Source: Candidatus Roslinia caecavium | Lineage (GTDB): Bacteria; Bacillota; Clostridia; Monoglobales; Monoglobaceae | Direction: 5' to 3' | Assembly (NCBI GenBank): GCA_904419955.1 | Contig: CAJFTO010000020.1 | Location: 1 to 49,131, forward strand | Length of the DNA stretch: 49,131 nt | Shown here: positions 9,246-18,437 of the stretch, piece by piece | Position numbering within the stretch: position 1 is the first letter of the stretch | How the letters are laid out: every line of letters starts with the position of its first letter | Program-made: the position numbers and the translations under genes | The notes under the pieces: model-generated | Database searches by the model: none | Seen by the model: only the letters and a program-made list of their open reading frames with translations | What the model was told of the DNA's origin: nothing

Positions 9246-9488
9246 TTAAACGATACCCTTTTCCTTCAAGAGCCTCTTAACAGTATCCGTAGGCTGAGCG
9301 CCGTTTCCGATCCATTTCTTGATCTTTTCCGCGTCGAACTCAACAGCCGCGGGCTCTACCATAGGATTGTAGGTTCCCACCTGCTCGATGAATCTGCCGT
9401 CTCTCGGAAATCTCGAGTCCGCTACTACTACGCGATAATACGGAGCCTTCTTTGCTCCCATTCTCTTTAAACGAATTTTTACTGCCAT
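9246..9488 (-). CDS. rpsP: 30S ribosomal protein bS16
   Basis: 80 residues starting [19 protein letters not shown], the hallmark of bS16, with [21 protein letters not shown] following. GGAGG lies 9 bases before the ATG. It assembles early onto 16S rRNA. It sits between ffh and khpA in the standard order. Confidence 0.98.
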   Translation of the reverse strand: MAVKIRLKRMGAKKAPYYRVVVADSRFPRDGRFIEQVGTYNPMVEPAAVEFDAEKIKKWIGNGAQPTDTVKRLLKEKGIV

Positions 9489-9579
9489 TATATTTTTCCT
9501 CCATATTATAACTATTAATTTAATAATTTTTCATTTGTCATATTCCGTATCCAACGCCGAAAATATTCGGACGCTTCGG

Positions 9580-10947
9580 TTAAAACGGGAGTCCGCTTTT
9601 TCTTCCGAACATACCGCCGAAACCGCCGCCGCGTTTCATCTTCTTCTGCATGTTTCCGCCGGCGAGCTGCTTCATCATTTTCTGCATATTCTCAAACTGT
9701 TTTATAAGCGAATTAACTTCCGAGATCGACGTTCCGCTACCCTTGGATATACGTTCCTTCCTCGACGGGGTGAGCTTATCTTCTAAATTCCTCTCCTTTT
9801 CCGTCATGGATTTTATTATAGCCTCGATATGCGCCATCTTCTTCTCGTCGACGTTCGCGTTTTCGAGGGCCTTGGCGTTAATTCCGGGGATCATGCCCAA
9901 TACGTTCTGAATCGGACCCATATTCTTCATCTGATCCATCTGATCCAGAAAATCCGTATATGTGAATCTCTGAGTTCTGAGCTTCTTCTCTAGCTCCTCG
10001 GCCTTCTTCATGTCGAGCGCCTGCTCCGCCTTCTCGATAAGACTGAGCATATCGCCCATTCCAAGGATCCTCGACGCCATCCTGTCCGGATGGAAAATTT
10101 CCAGATCGGTCAGCTTCTCGCCCATACCGCAGTACTTGATCGGCTTATGCGTCACCGCTCTTACCGAGAGCGCCGCGCCGCCTCTTGTATCGCCGTCGAG
10201 CTTGGTCAAAACCACGCCGGTTATCTCGAGCTCCTTATTGAACGTATCCGCAACGTTGACCGCGTCCTGACCGGTCATCGCGTCCACGACGAGAAGTATC
10301 TCGGTCGGAGGAACTACCTCGCATATCCGCTTGAGCTCATCCATAAGCTCCTCGTCTATATGCAGTCGTCCCGCCGTATCGATTATAAGAACGTCGTTCG
10401 AATACTTGACCGCATGCTCAAGCGCATGCTCCGCTATCGCGACCGCGTCGGTATTTCCCTCTTCCGCGTACACCGGAATGTCAAGCTGTCCGCCGACAAC
10501 TTGCAACTGCTTGACCGCGGCGGGTCTGTATACGTCGCACGCGCACAGAAGCGGACGCTTCCCCTGTTTCTTAAGCTGTCCGCCCAACTTCGCCGCGGTA
10601 GTCGTTTTACCCGCGCCCTGAAGTCCGGCCATCATAATGACCGTCGGCGGTTTTGACGAAAAATTCAGTTTCTCAGCCTTACCGCCCATCAAATTTATAA
10701 GTTCTTCGTTTACTATCTTGATTACTTGCTGCGCCGGAGTGAGCGACTCCATGACCTCCGAACCGTTGGCGCGTTCGGAGACTTGATTTACGAACTCCTT
10801 TACGACCTTAAAATTAACGTCGGCCTCGAGAAGCGCCAGCTTAACTTCGCGCATCGCGACTTTCAGATCCTTTTCGGAGACCTTGCCCTTGCCGCGCAGC
10901 TTTTTAAATGTATTTTGAAGCTTTTCAGATAAACTTTCAAACGCCAT
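9580..10947 (-). CDS. ffh: signal recognition particle protein Ffh
   Basis: 455 residues. NG domain with P-loop GLQGAGKTT (near 109-116), DTAGR and TKLDGDTRGGAALS, followed by a methionine-rich M domain ending in MQKMMKQLAGGNMQKKMKRGG. Ffh binds 4.5S/6S RNA and the signal sequences of nascent membrane and secreted proteins, and docks with FtsY. GAGGAG precedes the ATG at 10947. The ftsY gene, often upstream of ylxM, is not in this window. Confidence 0.98.
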   Translation of the reverse strand: MAFESLSEKLQNTFKKLRGKGKVSEKDLKVAMREVKLALLEADVNFKVVKEFVNQVSERANGSEVMESLTPAQQVIKIVNEELINLMGGKAEKLNFSSKPPTVIMMAGLQGAGKTTTAAKLGGQLKKQGKRPLLCACDVYRPAAVKQLQVVGGQLDIPVYAEEGNTDAVAIAEHALEHAVKYSNDVLIIDTAGRLHIDEELMDELKRICEVVPPTEILLVVDAMTGQDAVNVADTFNKELEITGVVLTKLDGDTRGGAALSVRAVTHKPIKYCGMGEKLTDLEIFHPDRMASRILGMGDMLSLIEKAEQALDMKKAEELEKKLRTQRFTYTDFLDQMDQMKNMGPIQNVLGMIPGINAKALENANVDEKKMAHIEAIIKSMTEKERNLEDKLTPSRKERISKGSGTSISEVNSLIKQFENMQKMMKQLAGGNMQKKMKRGGGFGGMFGRKSGLPF

Positions 10948-11036
10948 TTATTTCTCTCCTCATTTCTGCGCCTTGGCGCAATACCGCATTTAAACCCTTT
11001 TTTCTCAATATGAAAGCTGAAAACCGACGGCTTCAA

Positions 11037-11411
11037 CTACTGAATCTGCTCGTCGTTGATCTCTCCGATCTCAATTAAGATGTCGTTGATCTTATGCTTG
11101 ATATTATCTGACAGATATCTAATATCCGGCGAGGACTCGATATCCTTGATTATAACGTCTATCTTGGCGAGCCGCTTTTTAATATCCAAAAATCTTTCTA
11201 CGAGCCTTAGTTTAGATTCCGTATCATAGAGCGTATGTTCCGCCCTCTTGATATTGTCGCGAACGCCTTGCCGCGTTATTCCCAAATGCTCGCTTATCTC
11301 AGACAGCGATAGATCCTCGTTATAATATAGATCTATACTCTCGATCTGTTTATCGGTAAGCATGTTCTTATAAAAACTGAACAGCAAGCCTACTTCAACA
11401 TTTTTCTCCAT
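11037..11411 (-). CDS. ylxM: YlxM/p13-like helix-turn-helix protein
   Basis: 124 residues, UPF0122 family. The N-terminal half reads like a sigma-70 region 4 HTH: LTDKQIESIDLYYNEDLSLS, then EISEHLGITRQGVRDNIKRA. It sits directly upstream of ffh, as in most Firmicutes, where it is thought to modulate SRP function or expression. The start at 11411 has only a weak GGGGAT-type binding site. It is the first gene of the operon reading down to trmD; the promoter is at 11487-11515. Confidence 0.92.
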   Translation of the reverse strand: MEKNVEVGLLFSFYKNMLTDKQIESIDLYYNEDLSLSEISEHLGITRQGVRDNIKRAEHTLYDTESKLRLVERFLDIKKRLAKIDVIIKDIESSPDIRYLSDNIKHKINDILIEIGEINDEQIQ

Positions 11412-11486
11412 TTGACATCATATCCCCGTCCGCTTCAATGTCTCTATCGATTAAATTGTAAAGTTTTCAAGCTTTACAACGGTAGA

Positions 11487-11515
11487 ATTGTACCTCAAAA
11501 TAAAATATTTGTCAA
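11487..11515 (-). promoter_or_regulatory. promoter of the ylxM-ffh-rpsP-khpA-rimM-trmD operon
   Basis: On the minus strand: TTGACA, 17-base spacer, TACAAT. The expected transcription start is about 70 bases before the ylxM start codon. Confidence 0.85.
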
Positions 11516-11595
11516 GGTTTTTCATCAAAAAAACGTCGTAAATTTTCACAAAATTATTAATAGACGTCCTGAAATATTTGACGCCCCGCCGCTCG

Positions 11596-12249
11596 TTAGT
11601 ATATGAGCGGCAGGGATATATAAATCAAAAAGGTTAGGATAAGGATTATCTCTATCGAATGTCTCAATATAAAAGAGTCCCTGTTTTCCACGCTTTTGCT
11701 CCCGCGCCTTGAGAATATCGATTTCAAGATCCAAAATAATATAAGCCCCAAAATCGCGCCCAAGACGTTGGTCATAAGATCGCACACATCGGTGGTTCTT
11801 CTGTTTTTTAGCTGGCAAAGCTCTATAGTCAATGAAATAAGCGCCGCGGTCGAGCCGAGCCTTAACGGATTTCTGAATTTATTCCCGAACGCGGGCAAGA
11901 GTATGCCGTACGGTATGAACAGAACGATATTCAATAGGTAGCTGGATCTATCGTGCTTGAACATTCTCAGCGGATCCAAATATAGTTCGTTAGGGCGGTA
12001 TTCATACGGATCGAAGACAAGCTCTCTTATATCCGGAATATCCGTAGCCGTAAACACTGCGACAGTATACATCGAAAGCAGAAATAACAAAATGAATTTA
12101 CGGGCGTTAAAGCGCGCGCCGACCCTTTTTGCATATACGGCTATAAGTATCAGCGCGGCAAAAATAAAGGGTGCGGTCTGAACGCAGCCCTTTGCCATCG
12201 CCTGTATATCGAAGTTTGCCGAAAACACATATACCAGTCTATTCAACAT
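11596..12249 (-). CDS. VanZ-family membrane protein
   Basis: 217 residues from ATG 12249 (a TTG two codons earlier is also possible). Several hydrophobic membrane helices and the VanZ core are visible: LLNIVLFIPYGILLPAFGNK, then SLTIELCQL, then TTDVCDLMTNVLGAILGLIL. In enterococci VanZ confers low teicoplanin resistance; most homologues have no assigned role. The start overlaps the end of obg by 11 bases, implying translational coupling. An imperfect stem (CCGCTC/GAGCGG) spans its stop codon but has no T-tract. Confidence 0.85.
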   Translation of the reverse strand: MLNRLVYVFSANFDIQAMAKGCVQTAPFIFAALILIAVYAKRVGARFNARKFILLFLLSMYTVAVFTATDIPDIRELVFDPYEYRPNELYLDPLRMFKHDRSSYLLNIVLFIPYGILLPAFGNKFRNPLRLGSTAALISLTIELCQLKNRRTTDVCDLMTNVLGAILGLILFWILKSIFSRRGSKSVENRDSFILRHSIEIILILTFLIYISLPLIY

Positions 12250-13510
12250 AATCAAATTCCGCGCCGTAAATGTTGACCGGGTCGCCGTCTTTGACCCCGG
12301 CTTCCTTAAGCATATCGATTATCCCGCTCTTAATTAGAGCCCGCTGGAAATACTGAAGCGATTCGTAATCCTCTAAATTTGTGGAGCCGACTATCTTTTT
12401 GGCCTTAAAGCCCTCGACGTAATAAACGCCGTCCTCGACGTAAACCTTAAGCGGTTCCTCCTTGCGGCCTTTCTCAAGATCGAACATCTCGTATTCTTCT
12501 TCGTAAGTCTCCGCCGGTATCTTGGAAAGGTTTTCATAGGTGTAGTTGAGTACCTCTCTGATCCCTTTCTTTGTAGCCGCCGAGATAGGGAACACCTTAA
12601 AGCCCCTCTCCTCAAGCGCGGCTTTAAAGATCTCGTAGTTCTCCTCGAAACCCGGCAGATCGGACTTATTGGCGAGCACGACTTGCACTTTTTTCGCCAG
12701 TTTGGGGCTGTAAAGCTCAAGCTCTTTATTTATGGTATCGAAATCGTTCAGCGGGTCTCGGCCTTCTATACCGGACACGTCTACTATATGGAGCAGCATT
12801 TTGGTGCGCTCGACATGCCTTAAAAATTCATGTCCCAGTCCTACTCCCTCGTGAGCGCCCTCTATGATACCCGGGATATCCGCTATTACAAACGAACCGT
12901 CTCCCATATTTACAACGCCGAGGTTAGGGGTAAGGGTCGTGAAATGGTAATTAGCTATCTTAGGTCTCGCTTCAGACACTATCGACAAGAACGTAGATTT
13001 TCCCACGTTCGGAAAACCGAGCAGACCCACGTCGGCGATCAGCTTCAGCTCGAGCGTCACCATTCTCTCGTCGCCGGGAAGTCCGGGCTTGGCGAACTTC
13101 GGAGCCTGACGGGTCGCGCTCGCAAAATGGGCGTTGCCCCAACCGCCTATTCCGCCTTTGGCGACGACGAAGCGTTCGCCGTCCTCCTTAAGATCGCAGA
13201 TAACGAGGTTGGTCTCTTCGTCTCTGACAAGCGTTCCCATTGGTACTCTGACCTCGAGATCCTCTCCGTTTTTTCCGCTTCTGTTATCGCCTTGGCCGTT
13301 TCCGCCGTTCTCGGCGACATATTTTCGCTTATACCTGAAATCTAGCAGGGTTCCGATGTTTTTATCCGCGACGAATATCACGTCGCCGCCCTTTCCGCCG
13401 TCGCCGCCGTCCGGACCTCCGGCCGCCACATATTTCTCTCTGTGGAACGCGACCGCTCCGTTTCCGCCGTCGCCGGCCTTGATAAATATTTTTGCGCTAT
13501 CCGAAAACAT
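12239..13510 (-). CDS. obg: GTPase Obg
   Basis: 423 residues. Glycine-rich N-terminal Obg fold (AGGPDGGDGGKGGDVIF), then the GTPase domain with GFPNVGKST (near 165), DIPGIIEGAHEGVGLGHEFL and NKSD, and a C-terminal OCT-type extension. Obg is an essential ribosome-associated GTPase for late 50S assembly and links to stress and sporulation in Bacillus. It lies 244 bases after rpmA, beyond a terminator hairpin, so it may have its own promoter as well as read-through from rplU-rpmA; I could not place that promoter. Confidence 0.97.
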   Translation of the reverse strand: MFSDSAKIFIKAGDGGNGAVAFHREKYVAAGGPDGGDGGKGGDVIFVADKNIGTLLDFRYKRKYVAENGGNGQGDNRSGKNGEDLEVRVPMGTLVRDEETNLVICDLKEDGERFVVAKGGIGGWGNAHFASATRQAPKFAKPGLPGDERMVTLELKLIADVGLLGFPNVGKSTFLSIVSEARPKIANYHFTTLTPNLGVVNMGDGSFVIADIPGIIEGAHEGVGLGHEFLRHVERTKMLLHIVDVSGIEGRDPLNDFDTINKELELYSPKLAKKVQVVLANKSDLPGFEENYEIFKAALEERGFKVFPISAATKKGIREVLNYTYENLSKIPAETYEEEYEMFDLEKGRKEEPLKVYVEDGVYYVEGFKAKKIVGSTNLEDYESLQYFQRALIKSGIIDMLKEAGVKDGDPVNIYGAEFDYVE

Positions 13511-13684
13511 AGTATCCTCCTATATCGCATGATCGCTTTGTATATCCGTTCATATAATAACCGTTATATTAGTGTTCGATACGCTCTTTTGACGCTTACG
13601 CGCGGCCGTCTCTATTAACCCCTGACCGTCGCCGACCGCAATTTCATAACCGACGAGTCCCCGGTAAAAAAGCCGCTCTAATCT

Positions 13685-13719
13685 TAAAAATAAAAGGACG
13701 GACTAAGTCAAGTCCGCCC
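13685..13719 (-). terminator. terminator after rpmA
   Basis: On the minus strand GGCGGACT pairs with AGTCCGTC (one G-U) around a 6-base loop, followed by CTTTTATTTTT. It probably reduces read-through from rplU-rpmA into obg. Confidence 0.75.
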
Positions 13720-13754
13720 CAACAGTACAATCTTATCTTTTATATAAAAACAAA

Positions 13755-14015
13755 TTACTGAGCGATCTCGTAAACCGAAACCTGCTTCTTTTTCTTGCCT
13801 TTACGTTCAAACTTAACTCTGCCGTCGATCAAAGCGAAAAGAGTATCGTCCTTACCTTTAGCAACGTTAGTTCCCGGATAAATTTTTGTACCTCTCTGTC
13901 TGACAAGGATATTACCTGCCAAAACGGGCTGACCGTCGCCTTTCTTAGTTCCAAGACGTTTGGACTCGGAGTCTCTTCCGTTTTTGGTACTACCCATACC
14001 TTTCTTATGAGCCAT
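13755..14015 (-). CDS. rpmA: 50S ribosomal protein bL27 (no Prp-cleaved extension)
   Basis: 86 residues beginning [20 protein letters not shown]. bL27's N-terminus reaches the peptidyl-transferase centre. Most Firmicutes encode bL27 with an extra 9-12 residue leader cut off by the protease Prp, whose gene lies between rplU and rpmA. Here the protein starts like the Gram-negative form and only 42 bases separate rplU from rpmA, so both the leader and prp are missing at this locus. Confidence 0.97.
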   Translation of the reverse strand: MAHKKGMGSTKNGRDSESKRLGTKKGDGQPVLAGNILVRQRGTKIYPGTNVAKGKDDTLFALIDGRVKFERKGKKKKQVSVYEIAQ

Positions 14016-14057
14016 TATAAATTCACCCCTTTATATCTATGTTCAAAAATTCTGAAA

Positions 14058-14366
14058 TTACGCGTTGATCGCGCTGATCTCAACCTTAGTATAAGGCTGT
14101 CTGTGACCCTGTTTCTTGTGATAGCCCTTTTTAGGCTTGTACTTATAAACAATGATCTTCTTTGACTTGCCGTTCTTAGCTACCGTCGCGGTAACCGAAG
14201 CGCCGTCCACATAAGGCGCGCCTATTTTAAGATCGTCGCCGCCTACGGCAAGAACCTTATCGAATGTAACTGTTTCGCCGGCCTCTACGTCGAGCTTCTC
14301 GATAAAGATAGTATCGCCTTGCTCAACCTTATACTGCTTACCGCCGGTCTCAATAACTGCGTACAT
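14058..14366 (-). CDS. rplU: 50S ribosomal protein bL21
   Basis: 102 residues from ATG 14366, supported by AGGAGG ten bases upstream and by the family start [18 protein letters not shown]; the frame open further upstream is the mRNA leader. The C-terminus [21 protein letters not shown] is typical. bL21 binds 23S rRNA and interacts with bL20. First gene of rplU-rpmA. Confidence 0.97.
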   Translation of the reverse strand: MYAVIETGGKQYKVEQGDTIFIEKLDVEAGETVTFDKVLAVGGDDLKIGAPYVDGASVTATVAKNGKSKKIIVYKYKPKKGYHKKQGHRQPYTKVEISAINA

Positions 14367-14453
14367 TATTCGTATACCTCCTATTACCCAAGACTCGCCA
14401 TTAAGGTGCGCTGCTCGCGTCTTATTAAACCTTGTCTGCGCGGTTACCGTAAT
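14367..14453 (-). ncRNA. possible L21 leader (5' regulatory RNA)
   Basis: The leader between the promoter and rplU contains a partly paired stem (AAGAC...GTCTT, with further CG pairs) enclosing a GC-rich loop, just before the ribosome binding site. Firmicutes rplU mRNAs commonly carry an autoregulatory L21 leader. I infer this from position and partial pairing only. Confidence 0.3.
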
Positions 14454-14482
14454 ACAATAACACAACGAAATCGCTTTGTCAA
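14454..14482 (-). promoter_or_regulatory. promoter of rplU-rpmA
   Basis: Minus strand: TTGACA, 17-base spacer, TATTGT. About 88 bases before the rplU start. Confidence 0.8.
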
Positions 14483-14572
14483 CAGCTAAATACAAATTTT
14501 TTCAAATTTTTATAAATCAATTACTCGCGCGCCGCTTCGTCCATTATAGCTTTCTCGCCTTTCCGTGTCAAT

Positions 14573-14602
14573 TTAAGATTTTGGAAAGTATTCGTTAAGA
14601 TT
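14573..14602 (+). promoter_or_regulatory. direct repeat upstream of the LanFEG-type operon
   Basis: TTAAGATT occurs twice, with starts 22 bases (two helical turns) apart; the second copy lies where the -35 box would be for the extended -10 TGATATATT near 14619-14627. This layout is typical of binding sites for OmpR-family response regulators. No such regulator is encoded in the window. Confidence 0.4.
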
Positions 14603-14672
14603 AATGTAAGGGCGGCGTGATATATTGGTCTGCAGAAACGATCAAATCTATTATAAAGGAGAGTAATCTATT

Positions 14673-15404
14673 ATGAATGAAATCGTAAAGACCTATGGTC
14701 TTACCAAAACCTACGGAGATACGACCGTCGTAAACAACCTCGATCTAAACGTCGCCCAAGAGAGAATATACGGCTTTCTGGGACCAAACGGCGCGGGAAA
14801 GTCCACTACTTTAAAAATGCTCCTGGGACTCGTAAAGCCGTCGAAAGGCGAGATAGATATATTCGGGAAGAGATTTAACTCTAAAAACAGGATCTCTATC
14901 CTTAAAAATATCGGCTCGCTCATAGAAACTCCGTCGTATTACGGACATCTTACCGCAAAAGAGAATCTCGAAATACTCCGCATACTGCTGGACGCGCCTA
15001 AGAGCAATATAGAAAAAGTTCTATCGATCGTAAGACTTGACAATCAACATAATAAAAAAGTGTCGGCGTTTTCTCTCGGCATGAAACAACGGCTCGGTCT
15101 CGCGTCCGCCATGCTGGCGTTTCCGAAACTTCTCATCCTCGACGAGCCGACGAACGGGCTCGACCCGGCGGGGATCCAGGAGATGCGCGAACTCATTCGT
15201 TCTCTGCCCAAAGAGTATGGCATGACGGTCGTCGTTTCAAGTCATCTGCTGTCCGAAATCGACCAAATGGCCGACGACGTCGGGATAATCGCAAACGGCA
15301 AGCTAAAGTTTCAAAATTCTCTCGCTGTCCTGCACGAGATGCACAAATCGGAGAACCTCGAAGATATATTCCTCGAGCTGACCGGAAAGGATGTTAGTTT
15401 ATGA
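14673..15404 (+). CDS. ABC transporter ATP-binding protein, LanF-like
   Basis: 243 residues with Walker A GPNGAGKST (near 37-45), signature FSLGMKQRL, Walker B LLILDEPTNGLDP and the switch His in VVSSHLL. The sequence type matches the lantibiotic/bacitracin immunity group (LanF/BcrA). It should hydrolyse ATP to drive two co-encoded permeases that remove peptide antibiotics from the membrane. AAAGGAGAG precedes the ATG. Its stop overlaps the next gene by 4 bases. Confidence 0.9.
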   Translation: MNEIVKTYGLTKTYGDTTVVNNLDLNVAQERIYGFLGPNGAGKSTTLKMLLGLVKPSKGEIDIFGKRFNSKNRISILKNIGSLIETPSYYGHLTAKENLEILRILLDAPKSNIEKVLSIVRLDNQHNKKVSAFSLGMKQRLGLASAMLAFPKLLILDEPTNGLDPAGIQEMRELIRSLPKEYGMTVVVSSHLLSEIDQMADDVGIIANGKLKFQNSLAVLHEMHKSENLEDIFLELTGKDVSL

Positions 15405-16153
15405 TAAAGGCGCTTAAGACTGAATTTTTAAAAACAAAACGCAGATATATACTGCTCACCGTCCTTGCGATAACCGCGATCGAGATAATCTGGTTCACCT
15501 ACGGCGATCTCAGCGACGACGTTATCGCTCAGGGCTGGCTGATGCTTCTCTATCAGACCCCGATAGTCAACGCGATAATTCACCCGTTTCTATGCTGTAC
15601 GGTCGCGTCGAGGCTCTGCGATATCGAGCACAAAGGGCTAATGTTTAAACAGCTTAGCTGCATATACGACAGAGGCGCGCTTTTCGACGCGAAACTCTTA
15701 TTCGGGATGATGTTTATAACGCTATCGATATTGATACAATTCGCCGCAATGATAGTATACGGCGCGGTCTGCGGTTTCGGCAGAACTTTTCCGCTATCAT
15801 ACTACGGGATGCAAATTTTGTTTACCATAGCGATAACCGGAGCTGTCTACCTCGTTCAGCATATATTGTCCATCACCATTAAAAATCAGGCCATACCCTT
15901 TGTAATAGGCGTGTTGGGAACATTCGCGGGTCTGTTCTCAATGTTTCTGCCTCAGCTTCCATGGCTCAGGAAAATAATTCTTTGGGGCTATTACGGAGAA
16001 ATGATGTTTATAGGCAATAACTGGAGCAGGGAGACTCGAATAAACGACTTCTATATGATGGGCGTAAGCTGGTCGGGTTTCATTACCCTTATAATATTTA
16101 TAGTCGTTATCTATATTATAGGCAAAAAGCTGTTTATCAGCAAGGAGGTATAA
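15401..16153 (+). CDS. ABC-2-type permease, LanE/MutE-like
   Basis: 250 residues with about six hydrophobic segments and a basic start MIKALKTEFLKTKRR, typical of the immunity permease EpiE/MutE group. It overlaps the ATPase gene by 4 bases (ATGA) and is followed after 2 bases by the second permease, so the three form one complex and one translation unit. No lantibiotic precursor or LanB/C/M gene is nearby, which suggests defence rather than self-immunity. Confidence 0.82.
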   Translation: MIKALKTEFLKTKRRYILLTVLAITAIEIIWFTYGDLSDDVIAQGWLMLLYQTPIVNAIIHPFLCCTVASRLCDIEHKGLMFKQLSCIYDRGALFDAKLLFGMMFITLSILIQFAAMIVYGAVCGFGRTFPLSYYGMQILFTIAITGAVYLVQHILSITIKNQAIPFVIGVLGTFAGLFSMFLPQLPWLRKIILWGYYGEMMFIGNNWSRETRINDFYMMGVSWSGFITLIIFIVVIYIIGKKLFISKEV

Positions 16154-16155
16154 TA

Positions 16156-16881
16156 ATGCTAATCAAACTGATCTACACGGAACTGAAAAAACTCAAGCGG
16201 TCCCCGATATGGCTTGCGTTTTTGTTTATCCCTATCGTTCCCGCCGTTTTAGGTACATTAAACTATATGAATAACTTAGAACTGCTGCAGGACGGGTGGT
16301 ACGATCTATGGACGCAGCACACGCTCTTTACATGCTACTTTTTCCTCCCGGTAACGCTCGGGATATATTGTTCGTACTTAATGCGCTTGGAGCACGGCAA
16401 CCGCAACTGGAATAAACTGCTTTCCGCGCCCGTGCGTATATGGGAAATATACGTCTCAAAGCTTGCGAGCGCCTCGGTCATGCTCATTCTCAGCGAGGTC
16501 TGGATAGCAGTTCTCTACGTCGCCTCGGGGTATATCATAGGTCTGCCGAGAGAATTCCCGCTTGAACTTATAAACTGGACGCTCGGCGGGATATTGGGCG
16601 GCGCGGTCATGCTGTCGCTTCAGCTCCTTATTTCCCTGCTTATCAAGAGCTTCGCTTTGCCGGTGGGCATCTCTCTCGTAGGCGGCATATCCGGTCTGGT
16701 CGCTTTAGCGAAGGGCTTCGGACATATCTATCCGTATTCGCTGATGGCGTACGGCATGGAGTCGAACGCGCCGCAAAAACTTCTCGAAAGCGGATACGCT
16801 CCGTTTATAGTTGTATCCCTGCTTTGGATAGCGGCTCTGACAATTATCGGTTCCATCGCCATGAGCAAGGCCGAACTGTAA
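16156..16881 (+). CDS. ABC-2-type permease, LanG/MutG-like
   Basis: 241 residues. It begins MLIKLIYTELKKLKRSPIW and contains EHGNRNWNKLLSAPV, a loop characteristic of LanG/MutG permeases, with about six membrane helices. It should pair with the preceding permease and ATPase. AAGGAGGTATAATA, overlapping the end of the upstream gene, provides the ribosome binding site. The last gene of the transporter; the next gene has its own promoter. Confidence 0.82.
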   Translation: MLIKLIYTELKKLKRSPIWLAFLFIPIVPAVLGTLNYMNNLELLQDGWYDLWTQHTLFTCYFFLPVTLGIYCSYLMRLEHGNRNWNKLLSAPVRIWEIYVSKLASASVMLILSEVWIAVLYVASGYIIGLPREFPLELINWTLGGILGGAVMLSLQLLISLLIKSFALPVGISLVGGISGLVALAKGFGHIYPYSLMAYGMESNAPQKLLESGYAPFIVVSLLWIAALTIIGSIAMSKAEL

Positions 16882-16888
16882 TTTAATG

Positions 16889-16917
16889 TTGACATAATTA
16901 TCCCGGCGCTGTAAAAT
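16889..16917 (+). promoter_or_regulatory. promoter of the 16959 lipoprotein gene
   Basis: TTGACA, 17-base spacer, TAAAAT, beginning 7 bases after the permease stop codon. Confidence 0.75.
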
Positions 16918-16958
16918 ATTATTCAACAACTTACATTAAATTTATCAGGAGGCGCATC

Positions 16959-17579
16959 ATGCGAAAATTTAAAGTTATCAAAGCGCTCGCCGCAGCGCTC
17001 AGCGCGGTTTTGATCTGCGCGGCAGTAACCGGCTGCGGCAGATCGAACGAGGAACTTACGGCCGAAGCGACGGCTGAGTTTGAAAGTTTAATGCAGGCGT
17101 TTCAGACCGGAGACGTCGAGCAGATAAAGCAAGCGGATAAATCCGGCGATATCGCAGAGAACTTAAACGAAATAGCCAACGCCAATTTGACCGCCGCTAT
17201 CTTCGGCGCTTTGAAAAACATGACCTATACGGTTAACTCAACTACCGTGACCGACGATTCGGACGTCAGATTCAACGTCACGCTAAACACGATCAATTCA
17301 TCTCTCGTTATGCAGGAATATATATCGAGCATAACGACGCTGGTGGCTTCGCCGGAATATCAGGCTCAGCTCGCTACAATGACAAAAGAAGACTACGAGA
17401 ACCTCATGTCGGAACAGATGATAAACATAATAAATTCCGGAACAATTCCAACGGTCGAAAATACTGTAGACGTAACGCTGAGCCTCGACAACGGTTCTTG
17501 GGAGATCAAGGACTCGGACGAATTCATGGGTCTTATTTATGAAAATGTAGTAGACGTTTTAGACGAGATAGTTCTTTAA
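16959..17579 (+). CDS. lipoprotein of unknown function
   Basis: 206 residues. A basic start, a hydrophobic core and a lipobox A-V-T-G-C put the lipidated Cys near residue 26, so the mature protein sits on the outer face of the membrane. The rest is acidic and polar, with helical segments and a C-terminal pattern (VDVTLSLDNGSWEI) like small NTF2-like or DUF5105-type lipoproteins; I cannot assign a family firmly. CAGGAGGCGCATC precedes the ATG. It has its own promoter although it follows the peptide-transporter operon directly. Confidence 0.85.
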   Translation: MRKFKVIKALAAALSAVLICAAVTGCGRSNEELTAEATAEFESLMQAFQTGDVEQIKQADKSGDIAENLNEIANANLTAAIFGALKNMTYTVNSTTVTDDSDVRFNVTLNTINSSLVMQEYISSITTLVASPEYQAQLATMTKEDYENLMSEQMINIINSGTIPTVENTVDVTLSLDNGSWEIKDSDEFMGLIYENVVDVLDEIVL

Positions 17580-17651
17580 AAAATCGCATAGCTATGAATA
17601 ATCATCCTCATCGGATTATATAATTATTATATAAACGCCGGGGGTGATTTT

Positions 17652-18128
17652 TTGTTCATAGGAATTAATTTTAAGAAATTGATCGTAAGTTTAATAATCC
17701 CGATAGGTATGGGTCTGCTGTCAATGTGGCTGACGAACGGCGCCATGGAAACATACGCCACCCTAAACCAACCTCCTCTATCGCCGCCCGGTCTGTTGTT
17801 CCCCATAGTATGGACCATTCTGTTCATACTGATGGGAACCGCCATGTATTTAGTCTGGGATACGGATACGGACTCGCAAAACAAGCGCGTTGCGCTGCGG
17901 CTCTACGGCATAGGCATAGCTCTCAACTTCTTCTGGACGATATTCTTTTTTAACTTTGGCCTTTACGGTTTCAGCATATTATGGCTGATACTTATAATAA
18001 TAGAGCTTATACTTACGATGTACTACTTTTATCAAGTTAAAAAGACTGCGGCTTATCTGCTTATACCGTATCTTCTGTGGTGTTTATTCGCATTGTACCT
18101 AAATATCGGCGTATACTCGCTTAATTAA
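17652..18128 (+). CDS. tspO: TspO/MBR-family membrane protein
   Basis: 158 residues with five membrane helices and the TspO signatures: LNQPPLSPPGLLFPIVWT, LMGTAMYLVW, NFFWTIFFF and a late PYLLWCLFALYLN. TspO proteins bind porphyrins and affect stress and photo-oxidation responses. The start is the TTG at 17652, with GGGGGTGA 6 bases before it; there is no nearby ATG that keeps the first helix. Downstream lies a clear terminator. Confidence 0.93.
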   Translation: MFIGINFKKLIVSLIIPIGMGLLSMWLTNGAMETYATLNQPPLSPPGLLFPIVWTILFILMGTAMYLVWDTDTDSQNKRVALRLYGIGIALNFFWTIFFFNFGLYGFSILWLILIIIELILTMYYFYQVKKTAAYLLIPYLLWCLFALYLNIGVYSLN

Positions 18129-18236
18129 AACTTTTCTCTTCAAAAAGAGTTTCTCAAAATTTTTTCCGACTGCGCTCAACCGCATAAAGATTCTCTTGCG
18201 AGACGATTGCTTAAATTTTATCAACCTCTGTTTTAT

Positions 18237-18275
18237 CCGTATCGCGCGATATGCCGATACGGACTTTTTATTTTT
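18237..18275 (+). terminator. terminator after tspO
   Basis: CCGTATCG and CGATACGG form an 8-bp stem with a 10-base loop, followed by ACTTTTTATTTTT. Confidence 0.85.
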
Positions 18276-18437
18276 ACTTGCCAAGCTCCACTCCGCCGCG
18301 AGGCTTCTATAAAATATGCCTACCCGCTATGCGATTAGCATCAACGGTTAAAAATAGACTTTTGAATATTATTATTCATATGTTAATTACTCTATTATTT
18401 ACGTTTAATATATTATTTACCGCTAATATTGTCGAAA

